This document shows, piece by piece, positions 1-12,500 of a stretch of 64,000 nt of DNA. This stretch comes from Nakazawaea peltata. Taxonomy: Eukaryota; Ascomycota; Pichiomycetes; Alaninales; Pachysolenaceae. Under the pieces are notes generated by a model. That model ran no database searches, was not told the origin of the DNA, and saw nothing but the letters and a program-made list of their open reading frames with translations. Each line of letters starts with the position of its first letter. The stretch's first letter is position 1. The stretch spans positions 872,222-936,221 of the forward strand of contig BCGQ01000005.1 of assembly GCA_001599355.1 (NCBI GenBank), in the 5' to 3' direction. The position numbers and the translations under genes were made by a program.

Positions 1-114
1 GATGAAGGGAACGTACATTACTTCCAGACAAATGGTACATGAAGCTGTCAGTAGAGTTGCTTTGATGAGGTTTTGAAGATCATTTTGGGGTAATTTTTCC
101 AAAGCTTCCTGCAT
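1..114 (-). CDS. RING-finger protein, 5' end only (Psh1-like?)
   Basis: The minus strand opens with an ATG at 112-114 and stays open to the window edge, giving 38 residues. No other in-frame ATG lies before the upstream stop at 163-165. The visible end reads like the start of a RING finger: Cys-x2-Cys, then x3-Met-x-x-Pro. This is the pattern that opens the RING of yeast Psh1, an E3 ligase for the centromeric histone Cse4, and of related fungal RING proteins. The rest of the zinc ligands lie outside the window. One residue between the cysteines and the Met is a CTG codon, probably Ala here. The gene is divergent from DYN1, with 417 bp between the starts. The Psh1 link rests on a short stretch and is tentative. 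Confidence 0.5.
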   Translation of the reverse strand, partial: MQEALEKLPQNDLQNLIKATLLTASCTICLEVMYVPFI

Positions 115-531
115 ATCTAACTTAGACACAATGGCCAGCAATCCTCTGTCTAGATCAAGTGATCAAACATCAGTCAACATCAATCAAAACATCAAGTCAT
201 CGTGAGCCAAGATGCGCAGGCCAAGCGAGCACAGTTTGCGCCGTTTAAACAGAGCAATCTACAAACTTCCAACCTACGCTCCATCTTGCGCGGCTATCCA
301 CAGCAATGTACAAGAAAATTCATGTTGATGAGCTGAGCTGAGCTCTCTGTGCTCACTCAGTGCCCGCTCTGTCTCAAACGCGTCTCGCAGCCCCCAAAAT
401 GTAAACACTGCGCACGAAAAAGGGCCCCTTTTGTTGAGCCAAAAGGGGCGTTAAAATTCATCTAACCGCGGATGATCAACTTCTCCATCACCTATTAACA
501 CCCAGTACCACTTCAGTACCACTTCCAACTA
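115..531. promoter_or_regulatory. Divergent promoter, RING gene / DYN1
   Basis: This 417 bp gap must hold both promoters. The clearest element is a perfect inverted repeat described separately (424-449). A short CTGAG-rich stretch lies near 331-345. I see no RNA gene and no further small reading frame. Confidence 0.5.
424..449. promoter_or_regulatory. Perfect 10-bp inverted repeat with two STRE-like cores
   Basis: The arms GCCCCTTTTG (424-433) and CAAAAGGGGC (440-449) are exact complements around a 6-base loop. Each arm contains the stress-element core CCCCT/AGGGG bound by Msn2/Msn4 in yeasts, so this is a back-to-back pair about 83 bp before the DYN1 ATG. It could act as a double regulator site or as a hairpin in a long leader; the sequence alone does not decide. 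Confidence 0.5.
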
Positions 532-3500
532 ATGGTTCAGGACACAGATACACCCATTGAAACTGCTTCCATCGCAGATTTCATCTTCAAATTATCATCT
601 GTACTTCTTTCCGCTACTAAAAATGATATAGTCGATTTCAAATCGAAGGAACTGATGGATCATTATGATACTTTCGCCACAGACCCTTCTCAAGCTGGGT
701 TGTTCATCTACAGGATAGATCAGGCAACAGCGGCTGATACCGAGGAAGCCGCCAATGCTGACGCCGCCGCCGAGTCGCGTCCGAACTTCGTCATCTCCCT
801 ACAATTGCGCCACCTACCTGACCTGGCGCTAAGCGCCGTTGCATTAATTAAAGAAAGGGGCCCCCTTAGATCCGATCTCGGGCTCGATTCTCAACTCCAA
901 GTCATAAACTTACCATTATCAACCATCAAGGATAGGAAGAATTCATTCGAGTCGCTTAGGGCTTTGGTCAGTCTTGGAATTGCCCCTTATTTCGATACTT
1001 TATCAGCTAAACTGTTGAACAGTCAAGACCTTGTGGAGGAAGAAGCGGGGAGCGTGGGCGTTACAAGGAAGAAGATCAATGAGTTGCTGTTGTCGTTACA
1101 GCATTTACAACAGACGGTTCAGATACCTGATTTGATAATGAATGTTCATCCCAAGGTGAGGGAAATAGTGAGCTCTGCCAATGGCTCGACCGATCTCATC
1201 CAACTTGTCGACCCCTCCCTTCTAGATGACTCTCTGTTCCTTAATACTCTCCAATCAACAGTAAACAAATGGATAAAATCCGTCCAAGATATCACTCAAT
1301 TGACTCATGACCCTAAAAACGATAACTCAGCGGAAGATGAGATCAATTTTTGGATCTCAATGGAAACTGCTCTCAACAGTATTCAGGAACAGCTTAGACT
1401 GCCCGAGATAACTCTCACTTTAGACATTTTGAAACTGCTGAAAAGATTCCATGCCACTATTGGATTCCTCTCGGATACTGGTATCAAGGAGTCGGTGGGT
1501 GTGGCTCAGAAGTACAATCTGTTATTGAGGGATCTCCCATTAGACGAAATTTTGTCAGCTACCACGTTCAGACGTCTTGACGAGGCAATTATTATTGTTT
1601 TTAATCATTTGAAGAAACTTAGAGTCACCCAATACCCGGTGTCACGTGCCATAGCCCTTGTAGAGGCGATATCTATCGATGTTGAGCATCGAATGAGGTC
1701 TATACTATCACAACTCAATCTCATGGCATTACCTTTGACTCAATTTCAAGATACAATCAGTGAATTAAGTGAATGTTTCGACACATTTGATTCAAATGTC
1801 AAGGAATTCACTAGTTTAGCTCGTGAGTTACTTCGGAAACGTAATGAGAAGTTCATTTTAGTCAAAGTTGATTCAAAAACTATCAATTTAAAAGAAAGAA
1901 TCGAGTATATTTCGAGTTTCCGTCAAAAACATGACGAAATAGCTCAGACTATCGCTAAAATTCAATCGGAAAACAGTCTTATTCCTGATTTGCAGCATGC
2001 TTATGCTGCTGTATCTTCCGTTGAAGTCACTGATCTCTCCCCAGAAGGTCGTAGAGCTTGGGAATCCGCTGAACGTCTTTACAATGAAAGATCTCTCAAA
2101 GTTCAGAATTCCATCATTAAGATGTTAAGACAATTATTGGCAGCCACTAAGAGTTCCAATGATATGTTCCAAGTATTTGAGAACTTCCGATTCTTGCTTA
2201 CTCAAGATCTGATTCGTAATGCTATTCAAGAATATCAATCCCAACTTTTAAGTGTGGTTAAAAGTGATATCAAGAGTTTACAATCGCAATTTTTAAAGCA
2301 AGGAGAGATCATTAAATTATTCAAGCTTCGAGATATTCCACCCGTTAGTGCTACTATTCTTTGGGCTCGTCAAATCCAGCAGAGATTACAGTTTTTGACA
2401 GACAGATGTGAGTTGATTCTTGGGCCCAAATGGCGTCAATACCCTGAGGGTCAAAAAGTACATGCTGAACTGGTTGTATTTCAGACCAAATTAGGGACTG
2501 AACAGATATTTGAAGCTTGGGTTAAGGATTCTTTACGTCAAACAGAGATTTCAATGGAAAGTATAAGTGTATTTCGGATCGTCAAGACAACACCATCAAC
2601 ATATGAACTTGTGGTGTCTTTTGATCATTCTGTAATGAACTTATTTAAAGAGGTACGACATCTTTGTTGGCTCGAGTATGAAGTTCCTCATCGTATTATT
2701 TCAACAGCACGTACTTTAAGAAAATTGTATCCCCATGCAATTGGACTTGCAGAGACTTTGGCCGAATGGGGACGAGCATTAGAAGAACTGCGAAGACTTG
2801 ATGAGTTGGGAGTCCTTGTTCTGGGAGATATTCGTGAAATAACCACTATCATCGAGTCGGTTGTAGGTTTAAGATGGGGTGCTCTTGCTAAACTGCATGA
2901 TTTAAATAAATTGAGTGATATTGAGAACTCCAAATTGGAATATTGGGATGAAATTAAAGCTTTAGGTCGTGTTCATCTGATGGAGGAATCTGTTCAAGGA
3001 CTCTCACGTAAGATTTCTTTCTTACAAAGCTCAAGAGCTGCCTTTAATACTAGTTTATCACAATTAGGAGAATGTCCATATGAACTGGAAGGCATTCTGA
3101 GACATCTTGCCACTATCCAGACCTTGGTTAATGATATTGTATTTGAAAATTTGTCAGGAATCGAGTCACTTGTTTCGAAATTGAATGGGAAGATTGAGAC
3201 GATATTAGTGGGTCGTTGTCGCGAGGAACTTATAGGGTGGATAGATGATATCTCTGAGGATCCCGAGGAGACCACGGCAGATGGCAGAGCAGACACCAGA
3301 ACTATCCCGATCCATGAAATTATAGTCAAAGATCAAGAAATATCCATCTCCCCACCCCTTCAAAGCTCCAAGAAACGTTGGTTTGACCAAATTCATTCCA
3401 TAATCAACGTCATCAACAATCAAAAGAGAATTTACACTAATTCTATCGAGATGCACCCTGCTCAGGAGTCAATGACAAACTCATATTTCCACGTATCCGA

Positions 3501-6500
3501 GCTCCACGATACTCTCAACGACTGTTTTGAGATCTTGGATACCAAATATTCTGTCGTATCGCAATACGTTGACTCATGGCTCGAATTTCAATCACTTTGG
3601 GATCTCGATATGGACGATGTTTACTCTTTACTTGGACAAGATATCAATTCATGGCTTCAATTTGTCATAGAGTTCCGTAATTTCCGTCAATTATTCGACA
3701 CAGTTGAAACTGAGCGTCATTTCGGTGCTATTATAATCAATTATGAACATGTTCAAGCCAAGATCAATGCTAAATATGAGTCATGGCAAAGACAAATTGC
3801 CTCGAGATTCGCAGATGTCCTTGGAATGACGATGAAAACCTTCAGTCGGGAAGCTGAAGCTATGAAAACTTCCTTGGAACGACTGGATCTCTCAGACCCA
3901 GTGCTGTTGATCTGTGATGTCGATGCTGCTCAGCTTAAGGTTGGTGCTTTTGAAGATTCTCTTCGTCAATTACAACAAGGAGAGACTCTTCTTCATAAAT
4001 GTAGATATCGTTTCCCTACAGACTGGGTTGCCATTGAGCAAATCTCAGATGATTTCTCTGCCCTTCGCCAGGCTCTTCAAAAGAAACAACAGTTCATTGA
4101 TAGTGAATCAACTTCTCTCTCTCTTAAGATTGAGAATGTGGCTATAAGGTTGAGTGAGTCGACCAGTAAGATCCGTGAGCAATGGAACACCGAGAAGCCG
4201 ATCACTGGAGATCTTGTGCCGTCATCAGCTCTCAGCTCATTAGCTGAATTTGAACAGTCAATGACCGATTATGAATCAGAAAGAACCAAATTGATCTCAG
4301 CAGCCAAACTCATGAATATCCATATCCGTGTTCTGGCCTCATTGGAGTCAGAACTTGCTGAGATCTCAGGATTGAAATCCGTCTGGACTTCCATCGACAC
4401 TTTATGGATCTCATTACAAGATATCAAATCCCAGAAATGGGTTTCTGTCAATCCTCAAGAGCTCTTCCATAAGCTCGAAGAACTTCTTTCCAGGTCGAGG
4501 TCTCTTCCAGCTAAAGTCAGACAATATTCCGCTTTTGAGGATGTTCAGGAGATGATCAAGAACCATATCAAGGCTAACAAATTAGTCGGAGAACTTAAGT
4601 CTGAAGCCATGAAAGACCATCACTGGAAATCTGTGTTCTCTTCTCTTGGACAGAAGAGAAGTTCTATCGATCGTTTAACTCTTGGAGATGTTTGGGCTCT
4701 CGATCTTATAGCCAATGAACCAATAATTCATCGTGTGACTGCTCAAGCTGCTGGAGAGAAGGCAATTGAAGATGAGATCGCCCTCATTGAAAGACGTTGG
4801 AGAGAGACCACATTCGAACTCTTCAATTACGAGAATAAAGTACGTCTTGTACGTCGATGGGATGTGTTATTCCAGCAATGTACAGATGATCTCAATGCCT
4901 TAACCTCGATGCAAAATTCGGCTCATTACCGTGTATTTGAACTGAGAGGAACCGCAATCATCGACCAATTGAATCGTTTGTTCAGGTTGATGGACACTTG
5001 GGTCGAAGTCCAGAAACAATATGTCTATGCAGATGGAGTTTTCAAAGAAGGTAATGAGTTACAGAAGCTTTTGCCATTAGAGACAAGTCGATTCAGATCA
5101 GTAGCAGCTGAACTTTTCTTACTTTTGAAGAACATTTTCAAATCCAGTGTGGTCATTGATTGCTTGAACGTTCCAGATATCCAACGGTCCATGGAGAGAG
5201 TTCTGGACTTATTGAAAAAGATCCGTAAATCATTGAATGAGTACCTTGAGAGACAAAGAGAGTTGTTCCCGAGGTTTTATTTCCTTGGAAACGAAGATCT
5301 TTTGGAGATCATTGGAAACAGTGATCCAATGGTGGTTTCCAAGAAGTTTGGTAACTTATTTGCTGGGACTCTTGGGGCTGTTTGTGAAGGCAATGTGATC
5401 ACTGGAGTCACGTCTCATTACGGCGAGATATTGCAGTTAAGGAATCCTGTGGATGTTGAGAAATTTGGCTCATTGAATTCATGGTTAACTGAGGTTGAGA
5501 TCGAGATAAAGATGAGTTTGAGTAGTATACTTGAGGAGGGGATCAAAGAGGTCGAAGGCATATTTGGACAAGTGGACCAGCTGCCAGAGCCAATGGTTGA
5601 ATTGCTTCTCAACTTTGTCGATAAGTATCCACTGCAGATCTCTGTCCTCTCGTCTCAAGTTCTTTTCACTCGTCTGACAGAACAGGCAATGACGTCAAAT
5701 ACCCTCTCAGACCTTTACAATTTCTATATCAAGTGTTTGGAAATCCTTGCGGATGCCGTCCTGGGAGAGATATCGACTCTTCTTCGTCGTAAGATCGAGA
5801 ATTTGATCATTGAGATCATCCATCAAAGAGACGTGATACAAACGCTCCAAGATTCCAGCTCATCATCCGACTTTACCTGGAAATCTACTCAAAGATTCTA
5901 CTACGATGACTCCGAACCCGACTTACTCTCTCGTTTAACAGTCCAACACAACACAGCTACCTTCTTCTATGGATTCGAATACATTGGAGTCCAAAATAGA
6001 CTTGTATACACCCCGTTGATCGACCGGTGTTTCCTTTCGATGACCCAGGCTCTCGATCAAAAGATCGGAGGGTCTCCATTTGGTCCAGCTGGAACAGGAA
6101 AGACCGAGTCCATCAAGGCATTGGGTCATAACCTCGGTAAGATGGTGTTGGTGTTCTGTTGCGACGAATCGTTTGATTTCCAAGCAATTGGACGTATTCT
6201 TTTGGGTGTTTGTAGAGTTGGAGCATGGGCATGTTTCGACGAGTTCAACAGATTGGAGGAGAACATTCTTAGTGCTGTTTCTACTCAGATCGAACAAATT
6301 GAGAGGGGGTTACAGGGACAGAATGTTAGCAAGACTGAACTTTTGGGCCGGTCCGTTAATGTCCATCCAGAAACAGGTATCTTTATCACTATGAACCCTG
6401 GTTATGCTGGCCGTTCAGAATTACCAGAGAATTTAAAGAAACTCTTCCGTAGTTTCTCAATGAAACAACCCGATCGTGAGATTATTGCTGAAGTCATTCT

Positions 6501-9500
6501 TTATTCTCAAGGATTCAGTTCAGCTAATGAGCTCTCAAAGAGGGTTGTGCCGTTGTTCCTGGAGTTGGAGAACGTTTGTTCGACTCAAAGACATTATGAT
6601 TTCGGTCTTAGAGCATTGAAAAGTATGCTTATTAGTTGTGGAAATAACAAGAGACAGATCCAGAACTCGTTTGGAATCAATTCAACTCCAGACATTCGTT
6701 CTGAACTGACTATTGTCGTCAGTAGTATTGTGCAAACCTTAGCACCTAAGTTGACCACTGCAGATGAAGCTCTGTTCAAATCTTTGCAGCTCCGGTACTT
6801 CCCAGAAACAATTATAGATGATAATGATGATTTTATAAACGCATTGAAGTCAAGTACCAAGCCAGGATTAACTGTGGCTTCGGAGTTTGTCAAACGCTCC
6901 ATTCAACTCTATCAAATGCTTCAGAATCATCATGGTGTCATCTTATATGGCCCTTCAGGATACGGTAAGACTCAATTATGGCAAAGTACATTACTGGCGA
7001 TCGGAGAGCTTCGTAAATGTGAAACTTCTGCTCACATCATCGATTGTAAAGTGATGTCAAAAGAGGAGCTTTTCGGTAATCTTGACCCGGTCACAAGAGA
7101 TTGGACAGACGGAGTAATCACTGCCCTCTTCCGTAAGATTCGTGATAACCTAAGAGGAGAACTTCATAAGGAAACATGGCTTGTCTTTGATGGTGACGTC
7201 GATCCTGAATGGATAGAGAATTTGAATAGTGTCTTGGACGATAATAAGGTATTGACATTGTCAAATGGAGAGAGAATTGGACTTCCATCTAATCTTCGAT
7301 TGGTATTTGAAGTTGATGATTTGAGTCATGCTACTCCTGCCACTATCAGTAGATGTGGAATTGTATATATTGGAGAGAGGGTGTTTTCGACAGATGAGTT
7401 ATGGAAGAAGGTGCTTGGAGATGTTCTGGCAAATATTTCGACGAACTCAACCAGTTCAACCAACTCAGTATCGACTGATACTGCTCCTGAAATCATCTCC
7501 ACCATTTCTCATCTCTTATCACCAACCATCTTGACCTCTTTGTTGTCCGAATCTTCAGGTCTTGATCATGTCATGAAATTTGATATTGTTCATGCTATTC
7601 AGAAGCTTCTGATTTTACTTAAAATGTCTATCAGACGTGCCGTTGGTGCTAAATTCGTCGATGATATCTCACGTTTCACTCTTCGTAGTACTTTGATAGC
7701 ATGTTGTTGGGCTTTTGCCGGTGATTGCTCAAATGAAACCAAGAAATCATACTCGACGTTCATTTGTCAGGTCTTCAACGTTGATCCACCTTCGAAACCT
7801 CTCACAGATTACACCATTTCATTACCAGAATGTGAATTCCACGAGTTCGACGTCCCATTGACCATTATAGAAAGTCATGAAGTGGTCAATCCCGATATCA
7901 TAGTGCCTACTTCTGACACTGTTAAACATGAGACATTGATTTACTCGGTGATCAACGAGCATACCCCATTGATTATGTGTGGACCTCCAGGATCAGGTAA
8001 AACAATGTCTTTGTTATCGGCACTCCGGAAATCTCCAAGTCTCGATTTTGTGGATCTCAATTTCTCAAAGGAAACTACTCCTCAACTACTTCTTAAAGTG
8101 TTAGAGCTGCATTGTGAATATCGTAAATCGGCTCAAGGGACATTGTTGGTACCTCGAGCACCAGGTAAATGGCTCGTGGTGTTCGCTGATGAGATCAATT
8201 TACCAAAGACTGATACTTACGGGACCCAAAGAGTGATTCAACTCCTCCGTCAAATGATAGAAAGACATGGTTTCTATAAGAACAACGAATGGGTCAGACT
8301 CTTGAATATCCAATTTGTCGGTGCCTGTAATCCGGCATCAGATCCAGGACGTCATGAATTATCGATGAGGTTCTTAAAACATGCCATGGTGATCTCTGTC
8401 AACTACCCTTCATCTGAATCTTTATATCAGATCTACGGAACTATGATGAGTGCTGTTTTGAAAACACATGGTCTTCCTCAATATGCTAAAGATGTGACAA
8501 GTGTATTGATTGGAGTTTATGATGCTTTCAGGCTGAGATTCAACCATGTGATCAGTCCAAGAGATATCTCCCGAGTAGTCAAAGGTATCTATGTTTACCT
8601 TGAGGGGAACGTTGAGTTAGATCAAGTTTTGAGGTTATTCATCTTCAATTCCATGAGGGTTTATGCCGATAAATCTCCAGATTCACAAGTGAGACTGAGT
8701 ATGTTTGAGATGGTTTGTTTGGAGATCTCTCGTGTCTTCCCCAACAGAGACCCGGCATTGTTCAAGCTTCCGTTACTTTACAGTAATTGGCTCTCACTTG
8801 AGTATCAAGAGGTTGATGAGAAGGAGTTGTCGGTGTTCGTGGGAGAGAGATTAAAGGTATTCTCGGAGGAAGTTTTGGATGTAGATTTAGTGTTGTATGA
8901 TGAACTTATCGATCATATCTTAAGAATCGATAGAGTATTGAAACAACCACAAGGACATTTGATTTTAGTCGGTCCAAGTAGTTGTGGTAAGACTACATTG
9001 ACTAAGTTTGTGGCATGGATTAATGGGTATCAAACTGTCCAGTTGAATGGACATAGAGGGTTCAGTTTGAGTGACTTTGATGATCAATTGAGACAGGTAT
9101 TAAGACGAGTAGTTAGTAAAGATGAGAAGATTGCGTTTGTAGTCGACGAGTCTAATATTTTGGAGACATCCTTCTTGGAGAGAATGAATAATTTACTTTC
9201 AAGTTGTGATATCCCTGGGTTATTTGAAGAGGATGAATTGAGATCGATGAGGATGGTAGTTGGACTTGAAGAGATGGAGTTTGTGAGGTATTTCAAGGAG
9301 AAGATTGCTAGTAATTTGCATGTCGTGTTGACTGTGACAGGCACTGATAACAGCAGCTCCTTCTTATCCTCTCCAGCATTAATCAACCGTTGTGTTGTCA
9401 ATTGGATGGGAGACTGGTCAGTCAACAGTATGTTCCAGCTTGGTTCATCGCTCATATCATCAATTCCTGTTGATCTGCCAAGTTATAAACTTCCAGACTC

Positions 9501-12500
9501 GTATATTCAAATCTCCCCACTCAATGTGTCGACGTATCGTCAAGTTATCATCGACTTGATGATCAATTTCCATCAAATTCTGAACAAATCTGGTTCTTTT
9601 GCTCCTGGTCATTTCCTCAAACTCGTTAATCACTTCAAACACGTATTTACAACTAAAGATGAACAACATCAAGAGCACCAAAGACACATCAATCTTGGAC
9701 TTGAGAAACTTCGTGATACGGTTCTTACTGTCCGCACATTGAAGCAAGAACTCTCAGCTAAGCAGCAACAACTTGAAGCCAAAGATAAACAGGCTAGTGA
9801 TATGTTGGGTAAGATGTTAAGTGAACAAAATGAGGCTGAAAGGAAACGCGAAGCTTCTATAGAAATCCAAGTGGCTTTAGAACAACAAGAAGTTGAAATC
9901 AAACTGAGAAGAGCCGATGTTCTTGAAGATCTTAAGCTTGCGGAACCCGCAGTAATTGAAGCCATGAGAGGTGTTAAGAATATCAAGAAAGAACACCTCA
10001 ATGAGCTCAGAGCTATGAGAAATCCTCCAGATTCCGTCGTTTTGGCTTTAGAATCAGTGTGTTCCTTACTTGGATATGAGACTCGGTCATGGCGTGATGT
10101 ACAACTCGTAGTAAGAAGTGATTCCTTCATCCCTGATATTGTCAGCTTCGATGGAGAGCTGAGATGTACTCCCGAGCTTGTAGATTTCATGGAACAACAA
10201 TACTTATCACGGCCTGATTATAATTATGCCAGTGCTAATAGAGGAAGTAAACTGTGTGGTCCATTATTACAATGGGTAGAAGCTCAGATCAAATATGTCA
10301 CTATTTTAGATCGTGTGGCTCCTTTGAAACTGGAAGTAGATCGTTTGGAACAACATATGGATCAAACTAAACGAAAATTACTTGCTATTCATGATATGGT
10401 GACTGATCTCCAACTGAGTATCGAGAATTATAAGCAAGAATATAGTAGTGTGATTCGAGAATCGGAGAAAATCAAGGCAGAAATGACAAATGTTCAATCT
10501 AAAGTTGAGAAGAGTATGCTTTTGATAGATGACCTTAAAGGCGAGAGAGAACGTTGGCATGCTAGCATCCAGGAATTCCATAGACAGAAACAATGTCTTG
10601 GTGGAAATGCACTTTTAGCTGCCGCTTTCTTGACTTACTGTGGATCTCTTGATCAACCTGGAAGAGCTTCTCTTCTCAGGAAATGGCTTTCACAGTTAAG
10701 ACTGCTGAAAGTGGATGTGGACGAAGGATTCAAGCCCGTGTCGTATTTAGTTCGTAGTGATATTGTAGCTCTTTGGACAGAGTCGGGACTTTCCGATGAT
10801 GATCTATTTGTAGAGAATATGGTGATGGTGAATCAAAGTAAAGATTGTGTATTAATGATCGATCCGAGTGATAGAATGGTTGGAGTATTAGGACAGATTT
10901 TGAGTCCTCGTCAATTGGTGATTACTAGTTTCCTTGATGATGGTTTTATCAAACAATTGGAGCATGCGATGAGATTTGGAAGTCCAATAGTCATCCAAGA
11001 TGCAGAACATTATGATCCTCTGATCAATTCCGTACTTAGTAAAGAAACTCAGCTTGTGGGAAGTAGGACATTGATGAGATTGGGACTGCAATTAGTGGAT
11101 TGTGCTCTGGGATTCAAATTATATCTTTCTACCAAGAATCCCGCTGTTAGAGTATTGCCATTTGTCTTTGCTAGATCTACAGTGGTTAATTTCACTGTAA
11201 CTGAGGCCTCGTTGATTGAACAATCATTGAATTTGACTCTCCGTACTGAAAAGCCTGATATCGAACGTAAAAGACTTGAACTCGTTCGTTTGGATGGTGA
11301 ATATAAAGTACGTTTGAGAGCTCTTGAGGATGATTTATTGACTTCTTTGAGCTCTTCTAATGGAGATATTTTAGAGAATGACGAGGTAATGGTCTCTTTA
11401 CAGACTCTTAAGGGAGAACTGAAGCAAATTTCGCAGAAACAAGCAGAAACTGCCACTGTGATGACCACTTTGGATAAGATGCTGGATGAATATTATCCAT
11501 TGGCATCCAGTTGTTCAGTTTTATATGGTCTTTTACAACTGTTAGGAGATATTAGTCCGTTTTATCGCTTTTCTTTAGAGTATTTCTCTCGTATCTTACA
11601 GCTGATTTTAATATTGCCAGCAGATTCCACTAAGAATCGTACCGATGACTTGATATTGAAGTTATATCGTGAGTTCTACTCGACTGTTTCAGTTTCTCTC
11701 TTACACAAAGACAGAGTTATACTTGCATTAGCTATGTTTGCGACTTATTATGAGTCAAAAGCTGAATATAGTGTAAAACTGGTCATTCAAGATGCTGCCC
11801 TGGCCGTGTCCGATCCATCGCAGCTTGGAAATCGACTTCAAAGTATATCTAAGACTCTTGGTATTGAGATCGGACCTGAAATGGATTTTGCGAACACTCC
11901 ATTTGCTCCTCTTGAACCTTTATTGACCTCTATTGTATCATTAAAGGATTCGGACCACGATATTGTTCAGTGTTTCGCTAGATGTTCGGCTTTCCTTTTC
12001 CCAAATAATATCCCTTACAGTTCCCAGTATACTTTTGATGAAATTGTGGCCACTCATGATAATCCAGCATCGCCAATTCTTATGGTATCACCAGACGGAT
12101 TCGATGCAAGTTTCAAGATCCGTAATCCTGAACTTGTCACCATTGCAATGGGTTCCACTGAAGGTGTAGAGATTGCTCGGTCAGAAATTTTACGTTGTTC
12201 GAAGAGTGGAGGTTGGCTTTTGGTCCAGAACATTCAAATGGCACCACTTTGGCTCGAGCATCTTGAGAATTTACTCTCCTCACTCTCTCCATCACCAAAA
12301 TTCCGTCTCTTTTTGACTTGTAATTTGACATCTTCTATTCCAGTACCATTATTACGTTCTTCAAGAATCATCACTTTTGAGAACCAACCGGGAATGAAGA
12401 TGATCTTGAATGAGACTTTCAGCAGTGTAAAACACCAATTGACCGGCTCCGTTGTCGAGAAAAAGACTCTCTACTTCCTATTATGTTGGTTCCATGCGGT

